Shown here one piece after another: positions 38,201 through 46,647 of a DNA stretch of 64,000 bases. The notes under the pieces were generated by a model. That model had not been told where the DNA came from. It worked only from the letters and a program-made list of their open reading frames with translations, and ran no database searches. The stretch's first letter is position 1; each line of letters begins with the position of its first letter. The translations under genes and the position numbers were made by a program. The DNA is taken from contig NZ_JBHEQA010000003.1 of assembly GCF_043678055.1 (NCBI RefSeq), positions 1 through 64,000 on the forward strand, in the 5' to 3' direction. The DNA is from Spongiimicrobium salis (lineage in GTDB: Bacteria; Bacteroidota; Bacteroidia; Flavobacteriales; Flavobacteriaceae).

Positions 38201-38839
38201 GGAAATGGCATTAATATCTTTCTGTATTTTCTGGTAGAGCAACGCAAAGGCAATATACATAGCACTATGGGGACTATGGTTCTTTTTTGTAAAAACGTGA
38301 TGCCTCAAATAGTGACGCGTAAAATCTTGAATGTGTAGTATGGATTTCCTAAAAGTATTGCCAATCTCTTCCAAAGAAACTTGCTGTGGAGGCGCTGGAA
38401 TCCCTAGAAGTTGTTCTTTTTTCTGGCTGTAGGCGCTCAACACATCCCTTTTATCCTTTAGGACATCTATCATAATATTCTTAATCTTATTGGCCAAGAC
38501 CTTCTCGTTCAAATTTTTGAGATTCCTGTGCCAATCCTCTATTTTGGAGTACCAATGTAACAATACCATGATGATATGCTCATCGGGCATCTTATGCGCC
38601 CTAAGATATACCGGTTCCTCAACGATCATGGCCATATAAATTACAGGGTCGTTCAGAACCAGAGCCTCCCAATTCCCATCTAAACTATTGTCTGTATCGT
38701 AAAAATTAATATGCCTTAAGTAGGAACAGATATAGGCCAAAATAGTTTCAAAAGACCGATCATCTATCTTAAAATTTTGATGAAGGGGATGGTCCTTTTT
38801 TATATGGTTCCGTATGGTTCCTTTTCGCCTTTCTAGCAT
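35225..38839 (-). CDS. Baseplate J-like protein, Afp11-like
   Basis: 1204 residues. Features consistent with the gpJ/gp6-like wedge family include the TPEQFYTRVSQRLRHKDRAVTLKDYEQLLLQYF segment (about 930-965), typical of the C-terminal half of baseplate J proteins, followed by VKCTNLDKDFNPLAGEVTLVV. The N-terminus is helical (about 1-200). The last 50 residues are an unusual acidic Asn/Asp/Glu-rich tail (DDGNNNGENNDD). It lies 22 bp after the gp25-like gene, as in Afp-type clusters. Confidence 0.87.
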   Translation of the reverse strand: MLERRKGTIRNHIKKDHPLHQNFKIDDRSFETILAYICSYLRHINFYDTDNSLDGNWEALVLNDPVIYMAMIVEEPVYLRAHKMPDEHIIMVLLHWYSKIEDWHRNLKNLNEKVLANKIKNIMIDVLKDKRDVLSAYSQKKEQLLGIPAPPQQVSLEEIGNTFRKSILHIQDFTRHYLRHHVFTKKNHSPHSAMYIAFALLYQKIQKDINAISQRHLDFYYEDVLRQTLDEGISTTAVICFEVASGAKDIEIPQETSLSAGKLFGSNKDVFFHTEKPILANPIRITALRTLYFNKNPYIQVGTDRPIVSNVLKREIPLNSKKGMAKKKWPLFGADQDILITSEITKESTADIGCMIGAPILSLEDGRRSISITFVFEEESWNGIFWKLLQEIVNNEKVPLDIAFNKVFEKSFKVGYTSIKGWESVTSYELSINPDQHSFCLQFVLGISAPPMASLVSEAQHSKWPMVKVLLDEYAPIYAYSFFRGMELYSIELDVAVSGIKNLTLYNNIGKMPLAKSFDLFGPSPSVGGYLMIGKSELFKKAIKDFNIHIEWDNIPRNYGGFETYYEAYAEDFDNTSFKVAIQALSNGFWFPENPKDGHLVDLFETETCLSPEGYDTSIVVSKREIEVKEMGPFEFSRNFNIKDPLTFNVHTESGFIRLMLHTPEYAFGHDLFQKNYMEVAMHNAKHKEMLPLPRRPFVPKVKELSLDYSANDVMYFNKSFSSSDSSGTLLGDFVHITPFGTRKIISDSKVFKNTMVPSFEGEGYLYIDLTGIEPQTTISMYFDLWNVHPEHNRQQGNVCLQYKTADRWETLDKKHIISDGTGQLTNSGIIELVLPNAIQPQENGIYELRIMAKADAYIYPVITHLYPNAVTASCMDESEEVIGKQLPAGTINKLKNKISGIKQLIQPAASYGGKLAGTPEQFYTRVSQRLRHKDRAVTLKDYEQLLLQYFHEVEVVKCTNLDKDFNPLAGEVTLVVLGEKWAYHHHWYFNVDELYRMEAFIRTKCNSFINVEVRNPSVEWVLVNCVVEFEEKDMGGYYMNKLNTVINEYLSPLTLTGETAVMGIGATVVPRMLVSHIEHLPYIKSVKNLDIEHIVKRGINKFSLKTHLENSEVKPTTPWAILTPETRHNIFLPTILEEGTMEEIETQNLQVGVDYIIEKDDGNNNGENNDDVKNGEAELSEEKLKDDQKPTPGDHSILTFKIE

Positions 38840-38861
38840 CCGACTAAATTGTGTGGGTTAA

Positions 38862-39344
38862 TTAGGAGTCCGCAGTCCGTACTGAGGATTCATGATTTTT
38901 TACAGCCGTGGTTTTTTCTCTATATAACAATGGAATATCCGTGCCCTCGACCTTGTAATATGGAAATACCAAATTGAAGCGTGTGTTCGATAAAGGAACC
39001 TTATAATCCAGATGAATCCTAATAATTCCTTCGAGATAATCTGACTCATCCAAGCGTATTGCCAGCAATTTAATCCGAGGTTCAAATTTGAGTATGGCCG
39101 TGCGAATCACTTCTTTGATCAAATGCTCTCTGGAATTCGAAATTGATTCAAACAAATAGGTATACAGATCACAACCGTACTTAGGTTGCATAATGCGTTC
39201 CCCTAATCTGGTATGCAACAAAATTCTCAAGGATTGCCGGATATCTTCTTCATTGGACACCATGGCAACCCCGGATTTAACGTCATTGTGAAAAGTTGGC
39301 GGAAAAGCCCAGCCAGTTCCTAGGAATGATTTCTTTGTATCCAT
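38862..39344 (-). CDS. GPW/gp25-like baseplate protein (Afp9-like)
   Basis: 160 residues. LGTGWAFPPTF near the start, VSNEEDIRQSLRILLHTRLGERIMQPKYGCDL (about 29-60) and RTAILKFEPRIKL match the gp25 fold, including the conserved E-R-P/Q-x-G core (GERIMQPKYGC) that contacts the sheath. It belongs to the inner baseplate. It is 11 bp from the spike gene upstream and 22 bp from the J-like gene downstream. Confidence 0.93.
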   Translation of the reverse strand: MDTKKSFLGTGWAFPPTFHNDVKSGVAMVSNEEDIRQSLRILLHTRLGERIMQPKYGCDLYTYLFESISNSREHLIKEVIRTAILKFEPRIKLLAIRLDESDYLEGIIRIHLDYKVPLSNTRFNLVFPYYKVEGTDIPLLYREKTTAVKNHESSVRTADS

Positions 39345-39355
39345 TATAATTATTT

Positions 39356-41140
39356 TTAATTAAGATTCACCATTGTTCCCTTTACATTGGTCTGACCGCT
39401 ACTGCTCACCGTACATTCGGTATTACCGCTTATTGAAACCGATTGATTGGCCGATGCATCTATGGTACCTCCGCTAATGTCCACACTATTATCTGCCTTT
39501 ACCGTTATGGAAGAAGCTTGTATTGTTAGATCATCTGCAGCTTTAATAGTCATACTCGATTTACTTTCTATAGTAATTCCGCTATCGTTCAGCTGTATTT
39601 GGTTCTCGTTCTCATCGGTGATCGTCACTCCCTTATCGGCATCACTGATTACCAAAGTATTTTTATTTGGGGTCACTAAGGTCATTACGACATTCTCATC
39701 GTCAAACTGAAATTGCAATTGACTCTTGGTCATCAACATCTTAATATTATTATTGGCATCTTCTATAGGGACAGGTGGTGGTAGAGCGCTACTATATACA
39801 CTTCCAAGAATAATGGGAAATCTGGGATCTCCGTCAATAAAACCAACAATAACCTCATCGCCTTCCTCTGGGTAGAAAAAAGCACCAAAATTTTCACTTG
39901 CATAGAATGTGGAGAGTCTTGCCCACAACATTTCCGTTTTATTATTGATTACCGGAATCTGTACCTGAACCCGGAATTCCTTCTCATCTTCGTCGTATAT
40001 CGATTGAACCTTTCCTACCTGAAGTCCTTTTACACCTTTTAATGCTCCGGAAGCTACAGATCCAGAGGAAGAAGCAACCTTCTCACTAAACCATTCTTTG
40101 GAGAGCCCTATGGTCACTTCCGTTTTCCATTGCCCGTCACTTAAACTATGTGATACTGCAGACACATAGGCGTTGCCATTAAACCGAGTCCCCAATCCTT
40201 CCAAAGAAATCATTGAATTTGCTTTTATACTAGATGAGCCTTGAAATGATATGTTGCCCTGAAAGCGACTCAGCCTATATTTTAGCATGGCGGCATCTGC
40301 CCAAGACTGCGTCTCTTCTTGTGTCAACGGCACGGCCGCATTTAGCTCGTTTGAGGCCGAAAGCACATCATCCAACTCGGAAACGGAAAGATCTCCCTGC
40401 TTATTCAATGATGGTTCGCTAGCAGAAACACTGACTTGCTCTTGTTGATCAACATCCCAATAACTCCCTGAAACCGATTCATATTGATCCGTAGTTTCAA
40501 GTTTGGTATCCATTTCCAGAATATCACGTCCGTATTTTAATCCTATTTCCGGAGTAGCATCCACAGGAGGTTTGGCTACAGTAAGTGTCCCCTTATCCGT
40601 AACTACCACCATACCGTTCAACTCGGCTCTATTGACGATAAAATCCCAATCGGTGGCATTGTACTGCACAATGCTCTCATGTTCCACCTCAGTCTCGGCA
40701 ATGCTTTTGGAAAGTTTGAGTGTACTGGCAATCTGCTCCATAGCATCACTATCTTTTTTATTTTCCAAGACCAATTTAGATTTGGATTTTGTTGCTTTTA
40801 CCACACTGTCTTTACAACTGATCTGTAGGGTGGTTCCCGAGTCTCCGATTTGGATGGATTGGGTTACTACTATACCCGAGAATACTTTTTCATTATTTCC
40901 ATTATAGCCCAAACTAATCTCTATTTTCACTCCCGGTTCAAAGGTACCGGCATCTGTAATCTTGAACATTTGATCTGCTGCGTTACCATCCCTTAACGTA
41001 ATCTGTGCCGTAGCGATAACATTGATCTCTTGGGATATGCTAATGCTGGTAACTCCATAGGTATCTGGAATAGGGCTACCGTCGGACTCTATGGTATACG
41101 ATAAAATAGTATTTCCTTCCTGTATTGGGGAATTGGCCAT
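39356..41140 (-). CDS. VgrG-like central spike protein (Afp8-like)
   Basis: 594 residues. The N-terminal part (about 1-370) corresponds to the gp27-like hub, then KGLQVGKVQSIYDEDEKEFRVQVQIP and YPEEGDEVIVGFIDGDPRFPIILGSVYS (about 375-470) form the gp5-like OB domain, and the C-terminus is a long beta-helix spike of short repeats (SMTIKAADDLTIQASS, then VDISGGTIDASANQSVSISG). There is no C-terminal enzymatic extension, so effector activity is not fused here. It forms the trimeric spike that carries the PAAR-like tip encoded at the end of the operon. Confidence 0.93.
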   Translation of the reverse strand: MANSPIQEGNTILSYTIESDGSPIPDTYGVTSISISQEINVIATAQITLRDGNAADQMFKITDAGTFEPGVKIEISLGYNGNNEKVFSGIVVTQSIQIGDSGTTLQISCKDSVVKATKSKSKLVLENKKDSDAMEQIASTLKLSKSIAETEVEHESIVQYNATDWDFIVNRAELNGMVVVTDKGTLTVAKPPVDATPEIGLKYGRDILEMDTKLETTDQYESVSGSYWDVDQQEQVSVSASEPSLNKQGDLSVSELDDVLSASNELNAAVPLTQEETQSWADAAMLKYRLSRFQGNISFQGSSSIKANSMISLEGLGTRFNGNAYVSAVSHSLSDGQWKTEVTIGLSKEWFSEKVASSSGSVASGALKGVKGLQVGKVQSIYDEDEKEFRVQVQIPVINNKTEMLWARLSTFYASENFGAFFYPEEGDEVIVGFIDGDPRFPIILGSVYSSALPPPVPIEDANNNIKMLMTKSQLQFQFDDENVVMTLVTPNKNTLVISDADKGVTITDENENQIQLNDSGITIESKSSMTIKAADDLTIQASSITVKADNSVDISGGTIDASANQSVSISGNTECTVSSSGQTNVKGTMVNLN

Positions 41141-41147
41141 ATTTCAA

Positions 41148-41825
41148 TTATTTTAGGGGAGGTAGATAGATTTCCGACCCCGGTTTCAATGTTCTGAAAT
41201 TTAAAATGTTATTGTATTGGGCTACTTCCAAATAATAATCGCTATCTCCATATACCCTATAACAAATGAGTGGTAAAGTGTCCCCTTCTTTGACCACTAC
41301 AAGATGGGTAAGGTCTGGTGAATGGTTATTAGCTTCCTTCGCAATAATATCTGCATCTACAGCTTCCTCAAAACTTACGGTCAACTTTGCCCTTAACGGA
41401 GTACCATCATCTTTAAACAAGGTATAAGAGATGCTCAAGGAAATCAACTTGCACTTAAAAACGAGGGATCCCCATGAAATGATCAGATAATTGGGCTCGT
41501 GAATATCCCCATTGTAGGTAAAACAAACTTCTTTGAATTTTTGTATCTGCTCGTCAACGCTGGTCGGTGAACTTAAACTGACCACCGAAGTGGGGCGAAC
41601 AGCTCCCGTAGCGTCAAAATAGATATCAAAGGATACTTTTTCAGGAGGGGTACCCTTAAACCATATGGTGGTTCCCGGAGTGCCCAGTGCCTGATAATTG
41701 TTATAGTTTGTAGTATGTTCATGTGTATAAGAGGCGGGATTGATCTGTACCTCGCATTTAGAGATGCCCGAACCCGAGTATTCACTGCTCGAATATGCCG
41801 TAATTTGCATTAAGTTTTTGGCCAT
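41148..41825 (-). CDS. LysM-containing tube-initiation/hub protein (Afp7-like)
   Basis: 225 residues. A beta-rich N-terminal region resembling tail tube/hub proteins (about 1-165: CEVQINPASYTHEH, then FDIYFDATG) is followed by a LysM-like module (about 173-222: VVKEGDTLPLICYRVYGDSDYYLEVAQYNN, ending PGSEIYLPPL). This is the arrangement of Afp7/gp53-like components that attach the tube to the spike. It starts 1 bp after the DUF5908 gene stop and is followed by the spike gene at 7 bp. Confidence 0.9.
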   Translation of the reverse strand: MAKNLMQITAYSSSEYSGSGISKCEVQINPASYTHEHTTNYNNYQALGTPGTTIWFKGTPPEKVSFDIYFDATGAVRPTSVVSLSSPTSVDEQIQKFKEVCFTYNGDIHEPNYLIISWGSLVFKCKLISLSISYTLFKDDGTPLRAKLTVSFEEAVDADIIAKEANNHSPDLTHLVVVKEGDTLPLICYRVYGDSDYYLEVAQYNNILNFRTLKPGSEIYLPPLK

Positions 41826-41826
41826 C

Positions 41827-41985
41827 TTAACGTTCTTTAATTTTTTCCAATTGCCGTTTCACTTCTTTTCTGCAGCTTTCGGCTATGGTTTTTTTAAGTG
41901 CTTCCATATTGAGAGGTGCCGTTTTTTCGGCTGTAGGTTCCCCTACTTTTACTTTTATCACAAGTTCTCTAATTTCTACAGGCAT
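41827..41985 (-). CDS. DUF5908 small injection-system protein
   Basis: 52 residues, found by translating the gap between the second tube gene and the LysM gene. The product begins MPVEIRELVIKVKVGE and ends with a charged helix (KKTIAESCRKEVKRQLEKIK). DUF5908 proteins of this size and opening motif are found at exactly this position in Bacteroidota injection-system clusters. The gene is packed tightly: 4 bp after the tube gene and 1 bp before the LysM gene. Function is unknown, possibly a small baseplate or assembly factor. Confidence 0.85.
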   Translation of the reverse strand: MPVEIRELVIKVKVGEPTAEKTAPLNMEALKKTIAESCRKEVKRQLEKIKER

Positions 41986-41989
41986 ACCA

Positions 41990-42436
41990 TTATACGATTA
42001 CGGAATAGTCAAAACTGAGTTCCAGGGTTTCTATTAGAATTTCATTATTCATCGAATTCAATGGGGAAAACTCCCATTTTACCGGCCAAGCATTGATAAA
42101 ACTCCAATTTTTAACGGGAATACTATTCTCATTTAAGAGACTCAACAGTACCGTCTGTGTTGTTATAGGAACAGACAACCCACCTACCAAAGTGGCTTCG
42201 CACCACAGTGATAAAGGGGAAACCAGTGTACTTACTCCTCTTTTTAATACGAGGTTCTGATATTTTGCTCCGGTAGGAACCCGGTGTTTAAACCGGTTTT
42301 CCCCACCTTCTGCAATTTCTTCGACCCCCATTTCAACTTGTAAGCCGGACACTTCTTTAAACGAGGTATCCAACAATCCAGATAAGGCTGGAATTGAAAG
42401 TCTAAAATAAAAACCTGTTATTGGATAGTCGCTCAT
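41990..42436 (-). CDS. Tail tube protein 2 (Afp5-like)
   Basis: 148 residues from the ATG at 42436 (a TTG two codons earlier is less likely). The pattern FYFRLSIPALSGLLDTSFKEVSGLQVEM, then LVLKRGVS and WSFINAWPVKWEFSPL, ending in an ETLELSFDY strand, marks the gp19/TIGR02241-like tube family of injection systems. It is 2 bp downstream of the first tube gene. Two tube paralogues are normal: one forms most of the tube, the other the layer next to the baseplate; this one, closest to the LysM gene, is probably the baseplate-proximal ring. Confidence 0.9.
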   Translation of the reverse strand: MSDYPITGFYFRLSIPALSGLLDTSFKEVSGLQVEMGVEEIAEGGENRFKHRVPTGAKYQNLVLKRGVSTLVSPLSLWCEATLVGGLSVPITTQTVLLSLLNENSIPVKNWSFINAWPVKWEFSPLNSMNNEILIETLELSFDYSVIV

Positions 42437-42438
42437 GA

Positions 42439-42900
42439 TCAACCGTTGGCTATGGTCAATCCTTCATGTGCCAATTCCAAGGTCTCTACGGCAACTTCAT
42501 TCCCATCTGATTTTAGGTCCGTACCTGTTATTTTGGTTGGCCATGCATTCGTTAAGGTCCAAGTCATCGTAGGTGCCCCGGTCTGATCTAATAATTGAAT
42601 GACCACGGTTTCTCTTTTTATGGTATTCATCTTAATAGCATCGTACCATTTCCAAAAATTATTGTCTTTTACAAAAATTCCTTTTTTCAAAGTAACGTTC
42701 CCTACCTTAGCAATACCGGGCATTTTTATCGGGCTGAACGTTTTGCTATCTCCATGCCGATATTCTATAATTTGGGTTTCCGTATCTAATCCTGATACTT
42801 CTTGAAATGAGGCCGTGTTGTCCTGAGATCCTAAATTAACGGTAAAATAAAACTTGGGCAACGGCCATACTGCACCTTGTGCTGATCCATCTTCTGCCAT
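42439..42900 (-). CDS. Tail tube protein 1 (Afp1-like)
   Basis: 153 residues of the same tube family: PLPKFYFTVNLGSQDNTASFQEVSGLDTE, then PGIAKVGNVTLKKGIFVKDNNFWKWY, LTNAWPTKITGTDLK and a terminal VETLELAHEGL strand. It directly follows the sheath gene (47 bp) and probably forms the stacked inner tube in which cargo would be carried. Similarity to the next gene is limited to the conserved core motifs. Confidence 0.92.
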   Translation of the reverse strand: MAEDGSAQGAVWPLPKFYFTVNLGSQDNTASFQEVSGLDTETQIIEYRHGDSKTFSPIKMPGIAKVGNVTLKKGIFVKDNNFWKWYDAIKMNTIKRETVVIQLLDQTGAPTMTWTLTNAWPTKITGTDLKSDGNEVAVETLELAHEGLTIANG

Positions 42901-42947
42901 GATTATATATTTTTAAATTGATTATTTTGATTTTCTAAGTGATCCGA

Positions 42948-44732
42948 TTATCCTTTTTGCATTTCCTGCTGGAAGGTAATCTCTATAAATTCTGCTGGAT
43001 GCGATACGGCTACTTTCACGGCCACAATCATTTTTCCCATAAGGATGTCTTCACCGGTCATGGTGCTTCCCAATCCTACACTTACTGAAAAAGCATCTGC
43101 TGGTTTAGGTCCTACCAAACCGCCTTGGTTCCAAAGGCCCAATAAAAAGTTACTGATCATACTCTTTACGGATACCCAAGTATTTGCATCATTGGGAGCA
43201 AATACATAAGCCCTCGCCGCTTCTTTTATGGACTGTTCTATATAAATCAAGGTTCTCCTGACATTCACATAGCGCCAATCATTGGAATTTCCATCCATGG
43301 TGCGTGCCCCCCATACCAAAACGCCATATCCTGGAAAAGAGCGAATAGCACAAACGGACTTTCCGTCCAAAGGCACATTAAGATCTTCCTGTGCCTGAAG
43401 ATCTATCTTCTCGGCCGGGGAGACTACACTTTGTACGGCAACATTGGCAGGCGCTACCCATACTCCTTCATTGTTATCTACCGTAGTATAGATTCCGGCC
43501 ATGGCTGCACTTGGAGGCATCAAATTAAGATGGTCCAACATGTGATTCAATAACAGTTTATAGGATTTGCTCAAGTTTTTCAGTACAGCATCTGCCTTTT
43601 CCTGACTGATGGGTTTGGTTACCGGTTTTGTTGCCGTTTTAGAAGTACTCCCTTTTTTAGCAGGAGTAGTACTCTCTTCCACATCCGAAGATGCACCAAA
43701 TAAAGCCGTTACATACTGTTTCATGGGATTATCCACCATATTCCCGGAAATCTTGTCTTTCACTTGTGGAAACTCATTGTTCAATATAGTCGTTACGGTA
43801 CTTTGACTTTCCGTGGCTATATTTTTATAGGAAATATCTCCTAGTTGGTTCACCGAAGTATGTAACCAAGGATAATAGGCAGCAGCATAACTATTGAATT
43901 TGGGTAAAGTACCGTTGACATTATCACGAAACCCTACAACACTGGAATCTCCCACTTTAGGCTCATTAAAGCCTCCTGGCACATCCAATAATGCAACTCT
44001 CTTCAGCATCTCCCCACAATGATTGATCATTTGCGACTGAAGACCATAGCACAGTTTATATTTTTCGCCCCACTCCTTTTGGGTATCATCCTTTAATTCC
44101 ACAGCATCGGGAATCACGATCATGGTAGGTTCTTCTTCTTTTTCCAACACTTTAAGGGCATCTTCAAAGGGCCCACTTTCCGATAAGGCCGTAAGCGTAT
44201 AATCATAGGCCCCAGTGGAGATAATATAGCAAGTACCTCCTCCATTTTCATAGAAGAAATGAATGGCACTGTGCATACGGTAGTTTACTGTTGTGGTCGT
44301 AAGATTATAATCAGCCCCTCCAACTGAAAAATCTGGTGTTTTTGCTGTAGATGGTTCTCCCTCTGTCTTAGTTTCTCCTTTGGGATCTGCCTTCGGATCT
44401 GCTTTAGGAGCTGGCTTTGTGTCCGCTTTAGGAGCGGGCTTTAGATCTTTTTTTTCTTCTTTGGTTTCGCCATCCGTGGGAGCACCTCCTACCTGCGTGA
44501 TACTGAATTGAATTTTTGGCGCCTCTTTGGCAACGTTTACAAAAATGGCATAGTAATCTGCCAAGGAGGTTATTCTCACCGCCCGATTTACTAGATTTTT
44601 ACCATTGTAACTGCTCTGATCCGTATATCCTATAAAGACAGGAATCGCGGTGGGAACAGGAACAACAGCATTGCCAAAGGCATCCAACTCTTGGATATAC
44701 ACCCCTGGGGTCTTTCTTGCTGTTACTGACAT
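42948..44732 (-). CDS. Contractile sheath protein with low-complexity insertion
   Basis: 594 residues. MSVTARKTPGVYIQELD is the classical N-terminus of injection-system and phage sheaths, and the C-terminal half (WRYVNVRRTLIYIEQSIKEA, then FEPN-like APNDANTW and a final VAVSHPAEFIEITFQQEM) is the conserved core of handshake strands. Two low-complexity insertions are unusual: a Lys/Pro/Ala/Asp-rich stretch with near-repeats of PAPKAD (about residues 84-132) and a Ser/Thr/Lys/Pro-rich stretch near SSDVEESTTPAKKGSTSK. These probably form flexible surface loops. Only one sheath gene is present, whereas Afp has three. Confidence 0.93.
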   Translation of the reverse strand: MSVTARKTPGVYIQELDAFGNAVVPVPTAIPVFIGYTDQSSYNGKNLVNRAVRITSLADYYAIFVNVAKEAPKIQFSITQVGGAPTDGETKEEKKDLKPAPKADTKPAPKADPKADPKGETKTEGEPSTAKTPDFSVGGADYNLTTTTVNYRMHSAIHFFYENGGGTCYIISTGAYDYTLTALSESGPFEDALKVLEKEEEPTMIVIPDAVELKDDTQKEWGEKYKLCYGLQSQMINHCGEMLKRVALLDVPGGFNEPKVGDSSVVGFRDNVNGTLPKFNSYAAAYYPWLHTSVNQLGDISYKNIATESQSTVTTILNNEFPQVKDKISGNMVDNPMKQYVTALFGASSDVEESTTPAKKGSTSKTATKPVTKPISQEKADAVLKNLSKSYKLLLNHMLDHLNLMPPSAAMAGIYTTVDNNEGVWVAPANVAVQSVVSPAEKIDLQAQEDLNVPLDGKSVCAIRSFPGYGVLVWGARTMDGNSNDWRYVNVRRTLIYIEQSIKEAARAYVFAPNDANTWVSVKSMISNFLLGLWNQGGLVGPKPADAFSVSVGLGSTMTGEDILMGKMIVAVKVAVSHPAEFIEITFQQEMQKG

Positions 44733-44750
44733 TCTTTTAATAATTAAAGG

Positions 44751-45767
44751 TTAGACATAAACTATTATTTGGGAATAAAAACTATTCCCATTCGGTTCTA
44801 TTTTGGTTTTCATATTTGTAATACTTGGTAAAGGCATTTTGATATCCATGTCCAATACCGTATCTGAAAAATCATTGGTATACTGCATTTTCAGCAAGGG
44901 GGACCTTGTTGCCTTTTCCTGTAATTTCAAAGGTTCTGGAGATGTGAATATTCGGGCTTTCTGTGCTCCAATAGTTTGCATCTCAGGTCCAGAGAATGGG
45001 GCACCATCAACGCCTTCCACTATAATATTTTTAATATTTATTTTTTTATCCTCAGCGACAATTACATGATATTGCCAGTACACTTGCCTTACCTCAAAAT
45101 TGATGCTAAGTCCAAGTATATTATCTCCACCTAACAGAGGCAGCAGCAAAGGCATTTGAAGGTGAACAAGCCCAAAACAACCCTCTTGAACAGCTTCTGC
45201 ACTGCCTATAAAGTTTTTAGACCATTTTCCATTGATCCATAGCTCATAAATTCCTGTCCCATAGACACGGAGGTCAACAATCATGACCTGCTGGTTTTCC
45301 ATACTTGTCTCATTGAAAATTTCTTCCCCGTCTTTCTTTTTAACTTGTACGACAACGGGAGTAGAAGCTCCTAAATCCACAGTAAAACGCAAACCTTGCA
45401 TAGGAAGATATTCCGTAGCATCTGTCATTTCCAAAGGTGCCTGTTTCTTATTGGTCAGGTAGAGTAGATTGTCTTCTTCCTTAGCTGAAGTATTTGCGGT
45501 ATAGTTTCTGAAGTAAGGGTCTGTATTGATCAATTGAAAGTATAAATCCCTTGTCGGAAGGATGTCTTCCCATTTCTTGCTTGCATCCCCTTCTACATAC
45601 ATGAGATACCGATTATTCATAGGCCGCAAACGAATACCATAATTTTTTAGGATGCTTCCCGTATCTGACAGGGGTATCAATTGAAAAACTTTACATTCCC
45701 CTTGATCGAAATACCCGTGGGATATCTCCAAACTAAGCCAATGACGAAACGTTCCTGTTCTACTCAT
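44751..45767 (-). CDS. Unknown injection-system operon protein
   Basis: 338 residues, no signal peptide or membrane segment. It opens MSRTGTFRHWLSLEISHGYFDQGECKVFQLIP and is beta-rich with several Trp/Tyr residues. I do not recognise the family. It is sandwiched between the DUF4255 gene (2 bp) and the sheath gene (18 bp), so it is surely part of the particle operon, perhaps a cap or terminator partner or a particle-surface protein. Its spacing and orientation leave no room for separate regulation. Confidence 0.75.
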   Translation of the reverse strand: MSRTGTFRHWLSLEISHGYFDQGECKVFQLIPLSDTGSILKNYGIRLRPMNNRYLMYVEGDASKKWEDILPTRDLYFQLINTDPYFRNYTANTSAKEEDNLLYLTNKKQAPLEMTDATEYLPMQGLRFTVDLGASTPVVVQVKKKDGEEIFNETSMENQQVMIVDLRVYGTGIYELWINGKWSKNFIGSAEAVQEGCFGLVHLQMPLLLPLLGGDNILGLSINFEVRQVYWQYHVIVAEDKKINIKNIIVEGVDGAPFSGPEMQTIGAQKARIFTSPEPLKLQEKATRSPLLKMQYTNDFSDTVLDMDIKMPLPSITNMKTKIEPNGNSFYSQIIVYV

Positions 45768-45769
45768 AT

Positions 45770-46348
45770 CTATTTCTTTAAGGCATTTCCGGCAAGGCCG
45801 CTGACTTCTGGGATTTCTTCTTTGATTTGTCCTTTTTGTATTCCTACCATGCGTACTTTATAGATCATGGAAGGCACATACTTGGCCCCGATACCACTCC
45901 AAACATGGCTCAATTCCTGTATGGGGATGTTATATATCTCAAATGTTAAACGATCGATAGACGCATCAAGATCGGGGTAATTGGCCGTGGTAAAAATGAA
46001 AGACGATTGAAAAAATCCAATAACTGCGGAAAGCATCTTCACTGCCTCCAGATAATTTTGCGAATTGTAATTTGCCGATACCAATAAGTAAATATTCAAA
46101 TAGATCGGTGGGTTTACTTTACTAAAATTTCCTTGATGATCGGGAATATATCCCCCTACATTCTTTACATTGGTCTCATGTTCCAAGTTGATGATGGAGA
46201 GCACTACTTTGTTTTCAATATTATCAGTAACGCTTCCATCCAGGTTAATGAGGCTCCCGGCTACTACAATATCATCCGTCAGACCATAGGTCATTTTCAG
46301 ATTCCTGTTTAAAAAATTGGTAATAAAAAGTAATGCCTTATCTATCAT
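45770..46348 (-). CDS. DUF4255 (Pvc16/Afp16-like) tube terminator/cap protein
   Basis: 192 residues. MIDKALLFITNFLNRNLKMTYG, VVLSIINLEHETN, PPIYLNIYLLVSANYNSQNYLEAVKMLS and the later IPIQELSHVWSGIGAKYVPSMIYKVRM are the DUF4255/Pvc16 N-terminal domain pattern. This protein closes the distal end of the sheath-tube complex in related particles. It overlaps the preceding small membrane-protein gene by 4 bp (ATGA at 46345-46348). Confidence 0.9.
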   Translation of the reverse strand: MIDKALLFITNFLNRNLKMTYGLTDDIVVAGSLINLDGSVTDNIENKVVLSIINLEHETNVKNVGGYIPDHQGNFSKVNPPIYLNIYLLVSANYNSQNYLEAVKMLSAVIGFFQSSFIFTTANYPDLDASIDRLTFEIYNIPIQELSHVWSGIGAKYVPSMIYKVRMVGIQKGQIKEEIPEVSGLAGNALKK

Positions 46349-46647
46349 TTTTTATTTTCTAAATGAGTTTTTACCGCCATGGCAACGATTCTTGAAAAAT
46401 AAACCCCTATGACACATAGTATAAATAGGGTCTTGAACGAAGCGGTGTCACCAGCTATAATCTGTATCACTTCTTGAATGTTATAGAGTTTATATTGTGC
46501 AATGACATAGGAACAGATCAATGCCAACACAACACTTATCAATACTACCAGTAACAACCATAACAGTTCTTTGGATGCTATTTTTTTTAGGGTTTCAAGG
46601 AGTTTTTTAAACTTCCCTGCACTTTCTTTCAATTCCTTTTCGTTCAT
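46345..46647 (-). CDS. Small two-helix membrane protein of the injection-system operon
   Basis: 100 residues: a charged amphipathic N-terminal helix (about 1-27), then two hydrophobic segments (LLWLLLVVLISVVLALICSYVI, about 28-50, and LFILCVIGVYFSRIVAMAV, about 73-91). It overlaps both neighbours by 4 bp (ATGA junctions with the GH18-like gene and DUF4255), which indicates coupled translation and a linked function. No family recognised; candidates are membrane anchoring of the particle's distal end or control of the GH18-like protein. Confidence 0.75.
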   Translation of the reverse strand: MNEKELKESAGKFKKLLETLKKIASKELLWLLLVVLISVVLALICSYVIAQYKLYNIQEVIQIIAGDTASFKTLFILCVIGVYFSRIVAMAVKTHLENKK

